Notes under the pieces: model-generated
What the model saw: the letters and a program-made list of their open reading frames with translations, nothing else
Told to the model about the DNA's origin: nothing
Database searches by the model: none
Program-made: the position numbers and the translations under genes
Source: JAVJUV01 sp040220415
GTDB taxonomy: Bacteria; Pseudomonadota; Alphaproteobacteria; Rhodobacterales; Rhodobacteraceae
Direction of reading: 5' to 3'
Assembly: GCA_040220415.1 (NCBI GenBank)
Contig: JAVJUV010000083.1
Span: 24,655-88,654, forward strand
DNA: 64,000 nt
In this document: one piece after another, positions 33,215-43,900 of the stretch
How positions within the stretch are numbered: the stretch's first letter is position 1
Layout: each line of letters begins with the position of its first letter

Positions 33215-34855
33215 CTAAGCGATTTCCGGAATCATCTTGATCGCCCCGCAGGGGCATTCGGTGGCGCAGATGCCGCAGCCCTTGCAGTATTCCAGGTCGA
33301 TGCTGAAGCGGTTCCCCCGTCCCAGCTTGATCACGGCGTTGTCGGGACAGATGCCATAGCAGTTGTCGCATTCGAAACAGTTGCCGCAAGACAGGCAGCG
33401 GCGTGCCTCGAACAGTGCGTTGTCCTCGGTCAGACCCTGGCCGACCTCCTCGAAACCCGACTGTCGCCGTACCAACGATAGCTGGTCCTGCACCCGCTTC
33501 GGCGCATCGTCGTAATACCAGGTGTTGAGCAGATCGAAGCCGGCAAGTTCGGCCTTCGGCGCTTTCTCGTAGCGGCCGCCGCGCAGCCAGGCGTCGATAT
33601 TGCGCGCCGCCTTCTTGCCATGGCCGATGGCGACCGTCACCGTGCGCTCGGACGGCACCATATCACCACCCGCGAACAGCCCGGCGCGGCCGGTCATCAT
33701 CTGAGGGTCAACTTCGACGACGCCATCGCGGGCGAGCTTTACACCGGACACCGTTTCCAGGAATGCCGTGTCCACATCCTGCCCCAGCGCCAGCACCAGG
33801 GTATCGGCCTCCAGCGTTTCGAACTCGCCCGTCGGCTGCGGGCGCCCGTCGGCGTCGATGCTCATCTTCTCCACCGTGATGGTGCTCTCGTCGATCTGCT
33901 TGATGGTGCGCAGCCAGTTGATCAGCACACCTTCCTCCTCGGCCTCGCGGGCCTCGAAATCATGCGCCGGCATTTCCTTGCGCGACCGGCGGTAGACGAT
34001 CATCGCCTCGTCCACGCCCAGCCTCTTGGCGGTGCGGGCAACATCCATCGCGGTGTTGCCGCCGCCATAGACGATCACCCGCCGGCCCAGTTGCGGCGGC
34101 TCTGCGCCGGTTTCCATCTCGCGCAGCAGGCTCACCGCATCAAGGATGCGGCCCGCCGCGTGGGCCGGAATCTCGGTCCGCTTGGCCAGATGGGCGCCGA
34201 CCGCGACGAAGACCGCGTCAAAGCCATCGGTATCGAAGGCCGCGTCGATGTCCTTGACCTTGGTGTTCAGCTCCAGCGTGACGCCCATGCTGATGATCCG
34301 GTCAATCTCGGCATCGAGCACGTCGCGCGGCAGGCGGTATCTCGGAATGCCGAAGCGCATCATGCCGCCGGCCATCGGACCGGCCTCGCGGATCGTCACC
34401 GCATGGCCGAGGCGCGTCAGATGATAGGCGGCTGACAGCCCGCTGGGTCCGGCCCCGATCACCAGAACCCGCCTGCCACTTGGCGCAGCGTCCACCTCCG
34501 GGGTCAGCCCCTCCCTGATCGCGTAATCTCCTAGAAACCGCTCCACCGCGTGGATGCTGACGGCCTCGTCCAGCTGCGCCCGGTTGCAGGCGGTTTCGCA
34601 GGTATGATAGCAAACCCGTCCCAATACCGCCGGCATCGGATTGTCGCGCATCAGGCTTTGCCATGCGGCGGCATAGTCGCCGCCCTCGGCATGATAGAGC
34701 CAGTTCTGGATATTTTCGCCCGCCGGGCAAGCGTTGTTGCAGGGCGGCAGACGGTCGACATAGACCGGCCGCGACGAGCGCCACGATCCGGTGTGGTTTT
34801 GCAGGCTCGATCCGGGGTCGAGCGAGATCGCATAGGGGCGCGACTTGTCGGTCAC
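33215..34855 (-). CDS. GltD-like NAD(P)H flavoprotein fused to a 2x[4Fe-4S] ferredoxin
   Basis: The 546-residue protein has three parts. The N-terminus holds Fe-S cysteines (PPCNNACPAGENIQ and VCYHTCETACNRAQ, about 37-95), as in glutamate synthase small subunit. The centre has an FAD site VIGAGPSGLSAAYHL (about 131-145) and an NAD(P) site VIVYGGGNTAMDVA (about 260-273). The last 70 residues are a ferredoxin with CLSCGNCFECDNCYGICP and CKGCGICATECPCG, corresponding to a POR delta subunit. It therefore looks like the electron exit of the adjacent 2-oxoacid oxidoreductase directly to NAD(P). It overlaps porB by ATGA. Confidence 0.9.
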   Translation of the reverse strand: MTDKSRPYAISLDPGSSLQNHTGSWRSSRPVYVDRLPPCNNACPAGENIQNWLYHAEGGDYAAAWQSLMRDNPMPAVLGRVCYHTCETACNRAQLDEAVSIHAVERFLGDYAIREGLTPEVDAAPSGRRVLVIGAGPSGLSAAYHLTRLGHAVTIREAGPMAGGMMRFGIPRYRLPRDVLDAEIDRIISMGVTLELNTKVKDIDAAFDTDGFDAVFVAVGAHLAKRTEIPAHAAGRILDAVSLLREMETGAEPPQLGRRVIVYGGGNTAMDVARTAKRLGVDEAMIVYRRSRKEMPAHDFEAREAEEEGVLINWLRTIKQIDESTITVEKMSIDADGRPQPTGEFETLEADTLVLALGQDVDTAFLETVSGVKLARDGVVEVDPQMMTGRAGLFAGGDMVPSERTVTVAIGHGKKAARNIDAWLRGGRYEKAPKAELAGFDLLNTWYYDDAPKRVQDQLSLVRRQSGFEEVGQGLTEDNALFEARRCLSCGNCFECDNCYGICPDNAVIKLGRGNRFSIDLEYCKGCGICATECPCGAIKMIPEIA

Positions 34856-35871
34856 TGTTTGTCCTCCGCATCGACCAGCCCGTATCTGGCGATGTTGTCA
34901 TCCGCCATGCGCTGGATCGCCTCGATCCGCGGGCGATCCGCGGCGCCATTCCTGAACAGATGTGCAAAGCGCCGTTGCAGACGCAGATAGTCGTCGACCG
35001 GCACGCGGCGGCGGATCTTACCGACCGAAACGACCTCGCCGTGCTCGGCCTCGAACAACGGAAACAGGCCGCATTCGACCGCAAGCCGGGCGATCTTGAT
35101 GGTGTTTTCCGAGGCCGATCCCCAGCCCAGCGGACATGGCACGAAGATGTGGATATAGCGCGCGCCGCTGATCCCCATGGCACGCGTCACCTTGGCCTCG
35201 AGATCGTGCAGATCCGAAACGCTGGCGGTGGCGACATAGGGGATATTGTGGGCCATCGCGATGCGCGGCAGGTTCTTGCCGGTGCCGAACACATTCCCCG
35301 GCGCTTCACCCAGTGCCGGTGTCGTGGCGGTGTGCGCGGCGGGCGGCGTGGCCGAGGACCGCTGTACCCCGGTGTTCATGTAGGCCTCGTTGTCGTAGCA
35401 GACATAAAGCACGTCGTCATTGCGCTCGAACATGCCGGAAAGGCAGCCGAAGCCGATATCGGTGGTGCCGCCGTCGCCGCCCTGGGCCACCACGCGCACG
35501 TCCGTCCTGCCACGCATCCTCAGCCCCGCGGCCACCCCGGTCGCCACGGCGGGGGCGTTGCCGAACACGGAATGCAGCCAGGGGATCTGCCAGGAGGTTT
35601 CCGGATACGGCGTGGTGAAGACTTCAAGGCAGCCGGTCGCGTTGACCGCCACCAGTTTGCCGTCCGCCGCCCGCATCGCCGCGTCCAGCGCATAGCGCGC
35701 GCCCAGGGCTTCGCCGCAGCCCTGACAGGCGCGGTGCCCCGAGGTGATGGCGTTCGAGCGGTCCATCGAGGCCTGAACCGTCCGCTCGTCCTCGCCCATC
35801 AGCCGGTTGCCGACGGTATGGGTGCCGGTCTGATAGAACTTGACCCGCTGAAGCGCGGTTTCCTCGGTCAT
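34852..35871 (-). CDS. porB: 2-oxoacid:acceptor oxidoreductase, TPP-binding beta subunit
   Basis: A 339-residue subunit with thiamine pyrophosphate and one [4Fe-4S] cluster. The N-terminal Cys ligands are in HRACQGCGEALG (about 47-58), and a third is in VNATGCLEVF. The TPP/Mg site is GGDGGTTDIGFGCLSGMFERNDDVLYVCYDNEAYMNTG (about 131-168), with GDG and NEAY as the metal-binding motif. A fourth Cys lies in HIFVPCPLGW. The pattern is that of pyruvate:ferredoxin oxidoreductases of the four-subunit type; substrate choice is not proven. ATGA overlap with porA. Confidence 0.93.
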   Translation of the reverse strand: MTEETALQRVKFYQTGTHTVGNRLMGEDERTVQASMDRSNAITSGHRACQGCGEALGARYALDAAMRAADGKLVAVNATGCLEVFTTPYPETSWQIPWLHSVFGNAPAVATGVAAGLRMRGRTDVRVVAQGGDGGTTDIGFGCLSGMFERNDDVLYVCYDNEAYMNTGVQRSSATPPAAHTATTPALGEAPGNVFGTGKNLPRIAMAHNIPYVATASVSDLHDLEAKVTRAMGISGARYIHIFVPCPLGWGSASENTIKIARLAVECGLFPLFEAEHGEVVSVGKIRRRVPVDDYLRLQRRFAHLFRNGAADRPRIEAIQRMADDNIARYGLVDAEDKQ

Positions 35872-37145
35872 GGTCCTGTTCCTTCGTCCTGAGGCCCGGA
35901 GCGCGACAGGCCGGGGTTTAGCGCCTTGAGCAGGTTCTCCGCGATCGGACCCGAGTGCCTTTCGCGTTCAGCAATCGCCATCTGCTGCGCGATTACCTCG
36001 TGGTTGAGATCGAGGAACGTGACATCTTCCAGCGCGTCGGCCGCCGCCAGATGGAATACATCGGCCAGCGACGCCCGGGTGATGGGCCGCCCGCCAAGAC
36101 CGGCGATAACCGTGTAGACCGGTTTCGCGATGCCGCGCAGCGCCATCCGCACGTTCGAGGCAAGAGTCCCGCCGAGCCCCGGCGCCAGGCTTTTCTCGAC
36201 GCAGACGACGCGCGTCGCGCCGGCCAGAAAATCGTGCAGTTCCGCCAGCGGGAACGGCCGGAACGAGGTGATGGCGATGCTGCCGATGCGGACCCCGGCG
36301 TCGCGTTCGGCATCGACGACATCCTTGATGGTGCCGTTGACCGAGCCCAGCGCCACCACCACCGTTTCCGCGTCTTCGATGCGATAGGGGCGCACCAGCC
36401 CGCCCGAGGCGCGGCCGAAGGCGGCCTCGAATTCGGCGGCGATGCGCGGGATGACCTCCAGCGCCTCGATCTGTTTCTGATGGCCGAGATAGCGCACTTC
36501 GGTAAAGGCCTCGGGGCCGACCATCGCGCCGATGGAATAGGGATTGTCGGCGTCGAGCTGCTGGACAGGCTCGAACGGCGGCAGAAAGGCATCGACCTGC
36601 GCTTGCGTCGGAATCTCCAGCCGCTCGAAGGCATGGGTCAGGATGAAACCGTCGACGCAGACCATGACCGGGCAGGATAGATCCTCGGCCAGACGAAACG
36701 CCTGGATGTGCAGGTCCAGCGCCTCCTGGTTGGTTTCGGCGTAAAGCTGGATCCAGCCCGCATCCTTCAGCGCCATGCTGTCGGAATGGTCGTTCCAGAT
36801 GTTGATCGGCGCGCCGATCGCGCGGTTGCCCACCGTCATCACGATCGGCAATCCCAGGCCGGCGGCGTTATAGACCGCCTCGGCCATGAACAGCAGCCCC
36901 TGGCTGGCGGTGGCCGTATAAGCGCGCGCGCCCACCGCCGAGGCGCCGATGGCGACCGACAACGCGGCGAATTCCGATTCCACGTTGATGAACTCGCAAT
37001 TCTGCAACGCGCCGGTCTTCACCATCGCGCTGACGCCCTCGACGATGTGGGTCTGCGGGGTGATCGGATAGGCGCAGACCACTTGCGGCCGGCACAGCGC
37101 CACCGCTTCGGCGATGCCTTGTGAGCCCTCTATTTGCTTCATCAT
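35868..37145 (-). CDS. porA: 2-oxoacid:acceptor oxidoreductase, alpha subunit
   Basis: A 425-residue subunit starting at MMKQIEGSQGIAEAV; two adjacent ATGs (37145 and 37142) are possible, the first overlapping the gamma-subunit stop as ATGA. The CAYPITPQTHIVEG block (about 25-38) and NVESEFAALSVAIGASAVGARAYTATASQGL (about 54-84) are the PorA pyrimidine-binding domain, followed by the domain II core (GSVNGTIKDVV, about 268). It pairs with PorB to decarboxylate pyruvate or another 2-oxoacid to acyl-CoA. Confidence 0.93.
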   Translation of the reverse strand: MMKQIEGSQGIAEAVALCRPQVVCAYPITPQTHIVEGVSAMVKTGALQNCEFINVESEFAALSVAIGASAVGARAYTATASQGLLFMAEAVYNAAGLGLPIVMTVGNRAIGAPINIWNDHSDSMALKDAGWIQLYAETNQEALDLHIQAFRLAEDLSCPVMVCVDGFILTHAFERLEIPTQAQVDAFLPPFEPVQQLDADNPYSIGAMVGPEAFTEVRYLGHQKQIEALEVIPRIAAEFEAAFGRASGGLVRPYRIEDAETVVVALGSVNGTIKDVVDAERDAGVRIGSIAITSFRPFPLAELHDFLAGATRVVCVEKSLAPGLGGTLASNVRMALRGIAKPVYTVIAGLGGRPITRASLADVFHLAAADALEDVTFLDLNHEVIAQQMAIAERERHSGPIAENLLKALNPGLSRSGPQDEGTGP

Positions 37146-37717
37146 GATAAGCACCCTTCCGCGCGCAGAACGGTATCGTGGGCTTCCTGTGCCGCGGCCG
37201 CATTGGCCGCGCCGACCGGGCCCGCAAATCGTTCGCGGATCGCCGCCAGCACGGATCCAATTTCCAGCCTCCGGGTCAGGGCGGCAAAGCCGCCGAGCAA
37301 TGCCGCGTTCGGCACCGGGCGTCCGATATGGCGCCGCGCGATGTCGGTCGCATCAATGCTGCGCGCGTGGCCCGGCGGAAACCGATCGGTGAATTCGGCG
37401 ACCCCGAGTTCGGTGAAGCTGCGGGTCGAATTGATCAGCAGGAAGCCATCGGGTCCAAGACCGGCAAAAACGTCGACTGAATGCAGCAGTGTAGAGTCCT
37501 GAATAATCAGGGCATCGGGCTCTACAATCGGTTCGCGAAGCCTGATTTCGGCGTCGGCAATTCGGCAGTAGGACGCAACCGGCGCCCCCATCCGTTCCGA
37601 GCCGAAACTTGGAAACGCCTGCGCGTGTCGGCCCTCATGAAAGGCAGCAACCGACAGCAATTCCGCCGCAGTCACGACACCCTGCCCTCCGCGTCCGTGC
37701 AAACGAATCTCGAACAC
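37142..37717 (-). CDS. porG: 2-oxoacid:acceptor oxidoreductase, gamma subunit
   Basis: I choose the GTG ending at 37717 (MFEIRLHGRGGQG) because AAAGGAGG lies 7 nt upstream; the in-frame ATG further up falls inside the FNR box. This gives 191 residues. HGRGGQGVVTAAELLS at the N-terminus is the classical CoA-binding motif of the POR gamma family. It is the first gene of the hydrogenase operon, which continues without a break larger than about 105 nt to hypE at 22266. FNR control is indicated by the box at 37770-37783. Confidence 0.92.
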   Translation of the reverse strand: MFEIRLHGRGGQGVVTAAELLSVAAFHEGRHAQAFPSFGSERMGAPVASYCRIADAEIRLREPIVEPDALIIQDSTLLHSVDVFAGLGPDGFLLINSTRSFTELGVAEFTDRFPPGHARSIDATDIARRHIGRPVPNAALLGGFAALTRRLEIGSVLAAIRERFAGPVGAANAAAAQEAHDTVLRAEGCLS

Positions 37718-37769
37718 CGGCTGCCCTCCTTTCTGCAAATCACCTTTAAAAATTTCTCCGCAGTTTTCA

Positions 37770-37783
37770 TTGATGTGCATCAA
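37770..37783. promoter_or_regulatory. FNR/FnrL operator, hydrogenase-POR operon
   Basis: TTGATGTGCATCAA is a perfect palindromic FNR box (TTGAT-N4-ATCAA). Its centre lies about 60 nt before the porG GTG start, and a TTTAAA element about 20 nt downstream of the box fits a -10 at the spacing of class II activation (-41.5). The operon should be induced by oxygen limitation. Confidence 0.82.
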
Positions 37784-37915
37784 GTCGCGCCGCGGTACTC
37801 GAGACCTGTTTCGGCATAGACTCGCCGCGATAGTTGCGGGCAGAGCATGACCCCGCGTTTACGATCCGCCGGACTGCCCCGCAGCGGTGATCCGGGCACA
37901 CATACCGAGCCGCGG

Positions 37916-40900
37916 CTATTCGCCCAGGTCCACCACGACCTGCAACGTCTTACCGGCACCCGGGAACCGAACCGTTCCATCCGCGGATTTCTCCCCATTG
38001 ACAGTGATCGAAACCGCGCCGCTGCCGAGATGTCCGGGATCGCGGATCGTGATCGAGAGCGCACCGTGCGGGCTTTCCAGATGGACCTCGGCGCCACCCC
38101 ATGCCTTCGGGAGGCAGGGGTTCAGCCCTACGGTCGCGCCTCGCAGATCGACGCCCAGGATGCCCGTGACCGCAAGCTGCCAGGTCCAGCCCGCAGCGCC
38201 TGTGTACCACGACCAGCCGCCCTGACGGTGATGCAGGCCCGTGGCCGAGACGTCTCCGGCCAGGACATAGGGCTCGCGTTTGTAGAGGTCGGCTTCCTCT
38301 GCGGTGGTGCCGCGCCGGATCGGGTTGATGATATCAAACACCTCCCAGGCCCGGTCGCCGTCGCCGACCGCCGCGAAGGCGTGGCCCAGCCAGGCGGCGG
38401 CATGGGTATACTGGCCGCCGTTCTCGCGGATGCCCGGCGGATAGGCGCGTATGTAGCCCGGGTCGCGCTCGGTCTCATGAAACGGCGGATCAAGCAGCCG
38501 GATCAGCCTGTCGCCGGCATCGAGAAGATGCGTATGGGCGGCCTCCAGAGACTTGGCCGCGCGGTCGCCGGTCGGCGCGCCCGACAGGACGCTCCAGGCC
38601 TGGGCGATCAGGTCGATCCGGCATTCATCGTTGGTATGTGATCCCCATGGCAGCCCTGCGTCATCGAATGCGCGGAGATACCACTCGTCGTCCCAGCCAT
38701 GTTCTTCCACCGCCTCGGCGACCGCCTTGGCATGCGCCTGCCAGCGCTCGGCGCGGTCGGCGAGTTCAGCGCCCGCGACAAGCGGCGCGAACAGCCGCAC
38801 CGTTGCGATCTGGAACCAGGCGAGCCAGATGCTTTCGCCCTTGCCGGCGGCGCCGACGCGGTCCATGCCGTCGTTCCAGTCGCCGGTGCCGATCAGCGGC
38901 AGGCCGTGCGCCCCGGTCGCCATCATCCGGTCCAGCGCCCGCGCGCAATGTTCGATCAGCGGCGCGGTTTCGCCGATATCGTACCGGGCATAGCGGTCGT
39001 CTTCGTCGTCGCGCAGATCGGGCGCGACGAGGAACGGGACCTCGTCGGCCAGGATCGTGCGGTCGCCGGTGGCGCGGACGTATCGGGCAGTGACATAAAC
39101 CAGCCACAAGTAATCGTCCGAGCATCGCGTTTTCACGCCGCGGCCTTCGGGCGGGTGCCACCAATGCAGGACGTCGCCGGCCTCGAACTGGTGGCGGGCG
39201 GCGTTAAGAATATGCGCGCGAACCCGCGCCGGATCGCTGTGCAGCAGCGCCAGCATGTCCTGGAGCTGATCGCGGAAACCAAAGGCGCCGCCCGCCTGGT
39301 AGAATCCGGCTCGAGCCAGCACCCGGCACGACAGGTTCTGGTAGGGCAGCCAGTGGTTGACCATCAGATCCAGCGCCGGATCGGGTGTGCGGACCCTGAC
39401 CGCCGCCGACCGCGTCCGCCACGCCGCCTGCACATCGCTGAGTGCGGCGTCGAAGGCCCCGGCCTTCCGCCAGACCCGGATCAGATCGGTGGCGGCTGCC
39501 GTATCTTCGGCCTCTCCCAGCACGAAGACGACCTCTGTTGTGCCCTGCGGAGCGATTTCCAGATGGACCTGATAGGCCGCACAGGCGTCGCCTCCGGGCA
39601 CAAACCGGCCACCCAGGTCCCAGCGTGCCAGCGCGTCGGGCGCGGATAGATCGCCTTCCGGCCCAAGGAAATCCCGACGCAACCCGGTGACGCTGTGCGG
39701 CTCCGAAGACGCGGTCAGGAATGCCACCCGTCCGGCGAATTCGGGGTTCCACGGGTTGCGCGCGAGGATCGCCCTGGCTTGCGGATCGTAGCTGCAGACG
39801 ACATGCGGCTTTGCGACGCTCGCCAACGCACCCAGCAACCATTCGGCATAGTAGGTCGCGGTGATGCGCCGGGCCTGATCCGAGACGTTTCCAAGCCGGA
39901 TGCGCACCAGCTTCACCGGCGCGTCCGGGGGAACCAGGACAGTGCACTCCTGCCGCAGTTCCTGGCTGTTCCGGGTCCATCGCGTATAGCCGAACCCGTG
40001 CCGGACCTGGCAGGTGGTATCGTGGCCCAGGGGCGCGGGCGTCGGAGTCCAGACTTCGGCCGAGGCCTCGTCGCGCAGATAAAGCACCTCGTTCGCTTCA
40101 TCGGCGACCGGATCGTTGGACCAGGGCGTCAGCCGGTGTTCGCCGCTGTTGACCGCCCAGCTGAAGCCCAGCCCGGCCTCGCTGACGATTGTCCCGAAGC
40201 CGTCATTGGCAAGCACATTGCACCAGGGCGCAGGGGTGCGCATACCGGGGGTCAGGTGGATGACATATTCGCCGGTCTCCGCGTCGAACCCGCCATAGCC
40301 ATTGTCGAAAGCCAGCCCGCCGGGCCGCGGCAGGTCTTGCGCCTGTTCGAAAGTGACGGGGAACGCCGGTTCGAACCGGGGCGGCGGGCGCCTCGTCTCC
40401 AGCACGCGGTCCAGCCGCTCGGTCAGCATGAGAGGGTCGTCGGTCAGGACGACTTGGGCCGCCGCCTCCAGCCCGCGGCGGGCGGCAACGCTCATCTGAT
40501 CCGACGAGAGAAGGTGAATACCGCCATCGCGGCCGAGCAGTCCCTCGGAATGGGTGTCGCGCAGCACCGAAAGAATACGCTCGCGCAGCGGCCCCTCGTA
40601 ACTGGAAGCCCCTTGGCGCAACACCACAAGGTCCATCGCCAGTCCGCGTCGATGCCACAGGGTCTTGGCCCGGACCAGAACGTCCAGGTTTTCCGGCGGC
40701 CGTGCGTCGTCGGTCAGGAACAGCAACAATGGATGATCGCCGGATATCCCGAACCGCCACAGGTCGGGCTGCCCGTTCCAGTCGTTGAGATTGCCTGCAC
40801 GCTGATGCCGTAGCACCGGATTCGGCTGCAACAGCAGAGACGAGAGTACCTGAAGCGCCGGCAGTTGCCCGAGGTCCACGCCCGCATTCTGCACCTCGCG

Positions 40901-43900
40901 TGCGGTTTCAAGCGCCGCCTCGCGAAACACCCGGTCAAGCGTCCCCATGGTAAACTGGCTGGCCGTCTCAAGCACTTCACCGCGCGAGGTGCCGGAAATT
41001 GTCACAAGCGCGACCTGGACTTTCTGCATCGGCTTCAAGCGCAGCCGGAGTTGCAGCGATGCAATCGGATCCAGCGTCCAGCCTTCGGAGCCGCCGAGAC
41101 CCCGGCCAAGCGCATCTGGTGACTTCAGATTGCCGTTGCGCCCGATGAACCGACCACGGTCGGTCTCGAAGCCGGAGACATACACGTCTTCTTCGGTGAG
41201 GAACTTTTGCAGAAGCACCGGTGCCACGGCTTCTGGCCGTCGCGGGCGCCGCTGAAAGAGCAATGCCTGGTGATCGTTCAGAAAACTGCTGCGGACAAAG
41301 AGCTTGCTGAACGCCGGATGTCGTTCGTCGTCGAGCGGCGGCGCCAGCACGATCTCGGCATAGCTTGTCAGTTCGATGTTGCGGGGCTGGTCGCTGTCGT
41401 TGATCAGCGTGAAGCGGCGGACCTCGGCATCCGCGAACGGCGCCACCGTCAGTTCCATCCGCGTGGCGATGCCGTGATCGCGCCGGAAGGTTTCGACCAT
41501 GTGCTGATGAAACAGCGTCCGGGCGTCCTGACCCGGTATTCCGGTCGGGAACCGTCCGGCGGACCACAGCGCGCCGCTGTCCGTATCGCGGAAATACACT
41601 GCCGATCCAAAGTCATTCTGCGTCGGGTCGGATCGCCAACGGGTCAGCGCGTTGCCCTGCCATGATAGCCCGCCACCGCCGGAAGCCGAGACCAGGGTAG
41701 ATAATCGGCCGTTGCCCAGAAGGTGCATCTGCGGCGACGACGCGTCCAGCGAGGGCACCCAGGGCGGCGGAACCGTCGGCGCATGGGTGTCGGCGTGACG
41801 CTCCCAGGCCTCGTCGGCGCGTCCAGTGTCGATCGGAACGTCCCAGGGAACCTGCTCGTCTAGCAACAGGTCCATCGCCTTCAGCGACTTCTCGCGGGCG
41901 ACGCGCCGGACAAGGACATCGCCCGCAAGCGCGTTGATGATGGCGGCAATGGTCATGCCCTGATGGTGCGCCATATGGGTCTGCACCGGAACATGGGCGC
42001 GCGCGCGCGAGATGCGCGAGGGGGTGAAATCCAGCGCCTCGATGAAGCCGTAGCAGGTGACCGCACCCAATTGCGCCAGCCGGCGCAGATTTTCCACGGC
42101 TGATCCAGGCTGCACGCACAGGGCCAGCGCCGTCGCGTAGGGCGCGACCACCAGATCGCGGGTCAGCCCTCGGCGGATGCCAAGGCCCGGCACGCCGAAG
42201 GCGCGGTATTGATAGTTGCCCTCGGAATCTGTCGCGGAGAAGGCCGACTCCGAAATGCCCCAGGGCACGCCCCGCTCGGCCGCATAGCGCTGCTGGTATT
42301 GCACTGCCGTCAGTTCGCTCTCGCCCAGCAGGGTATCGCGGCGGCTTGGCAGAAAAATCGGCGGCATCAGGTATTCGAACATCGAGCCGTTCCACGACAG
42401 GATCAACGGCTTGCCCTTCAGGCGGGTGATCGGGCGGCTGAAGGAAAACCAATGCTCGACCGGGACATCCTGCTTTGCGATGGCAAAGAAACTGGCCAGA
42501 CGCGCCTCGGTGGCCAGAAGGTCGTAATGGTTGGCATCCATCTGACCGGCCCCAAGGTTGTAGCCGATCGAAAACAGACGAGCCTCGGGGTTGTAAAGGA
42601 AACCGAATTCCATGCCGTAAGCAAAACCGTTGGCGCGTTCGGCCAGTTCGACAAGCTCGTGGTAGAGTGTGTCCTGCTGCTGCGCACCCTCGGCAATAGA
42701 CCGGCGAAGTTCGGTCAGCCATTCTGCGATTGCTGTATCGTGCGCCTCGCCAGCCAGCCTGCGGTCGATCTCGCCGCCGATCCGCGCGGCGTGTTTCAGG
42801 ATCGCGGCGGTCTCGGTCTGCGGCGACAGCTGCCTTGCGACATCGCGGACCAGCGCGCCTTCGGCTGCCGGTGCCCGGTCGAGCAACGCCAGCCACGGCA
42901 GATAACGGTCGCTGTCCCTAAGCAGCGCGATTAGGTGATGGTGGAACCGGTCCAGCCAAACGTGAATTTCGGTCAGTGTCCCGGGCTGAATGTCGTCAGA
43001 CTGCGCAATTGCCTGGCCGACGATCCGTTCGAGCTCTGTCCAGTGCCGGCCGGACAATTCGCCAATGGGCCCGCGCCAGGACGCAGGCGAAGTCCGGGCC
43101 TGCCGGATGCACTTGCGAATATCGCCTTCAATCCGCGTCAAAGCATCGGCATTCAGCGCCGAAAGGCCGCGGGCCGCATTCATCGACAGGTCGAGCACCA
43201 CCTCCAGACCGTCCAGGCAGGCGACAGGAACCGCAGGGCTGTTGGCGATTTCCAGGCACCCGTGCTTGAGGGCGATCATCGCGACCGCCAGATTGCCGCT
43301 GTCCACCGTCGAGACGTATTGCGGCTCCAGCGGGTCCAGCGAGCGGGTGTCGTACCAGTTCAGGACATGCCCGCGGTAGCGTTTCATCCTGTCCAGAGAC
43401 GTCACGGTGTTTTGGCATCGGATCAGGAACTCGGAATTTGCAATGAACCCCAGATCCCGCGCCGCCAATGCCGCCGTCAGATACATCCCGACATTCGTCG
43501 GCGAGGTCCGGTGCGCGATCTTGTCGGTCGGAAAATCCTGGAAATTGTCCGGCGGCAGCCAGTTGTCGTCCGGCCCCGCGAAGGTCTCGAAGAAATGCCA
43601 GGTCCGCCGCGCGATTCCGACAAGGAAATCGCGCTGCGCCTCGTCCAGCGTGTCGCGCCGGAAGCGCCGCCGCCGTGCCGTCCAGATCGCGATCTCCGGC
43701 GCCGCCAGCCAAAGCGTCAGAACCGGTGCCGCAGCGAGCAGCGCTGACAGATCAAATATGCCCAGGTGTGTGCCAATAACAAAGGCCATCGCCGAGGAAG
43801 GCCACATCAGGCTCCAGGCCGCCGGCCGGATCTTGTTTCGGGGAAGATCGGCCGAGGCATGGGCCGCCGATTTCCATTCCATCAGACCGGATTTCGAAAC

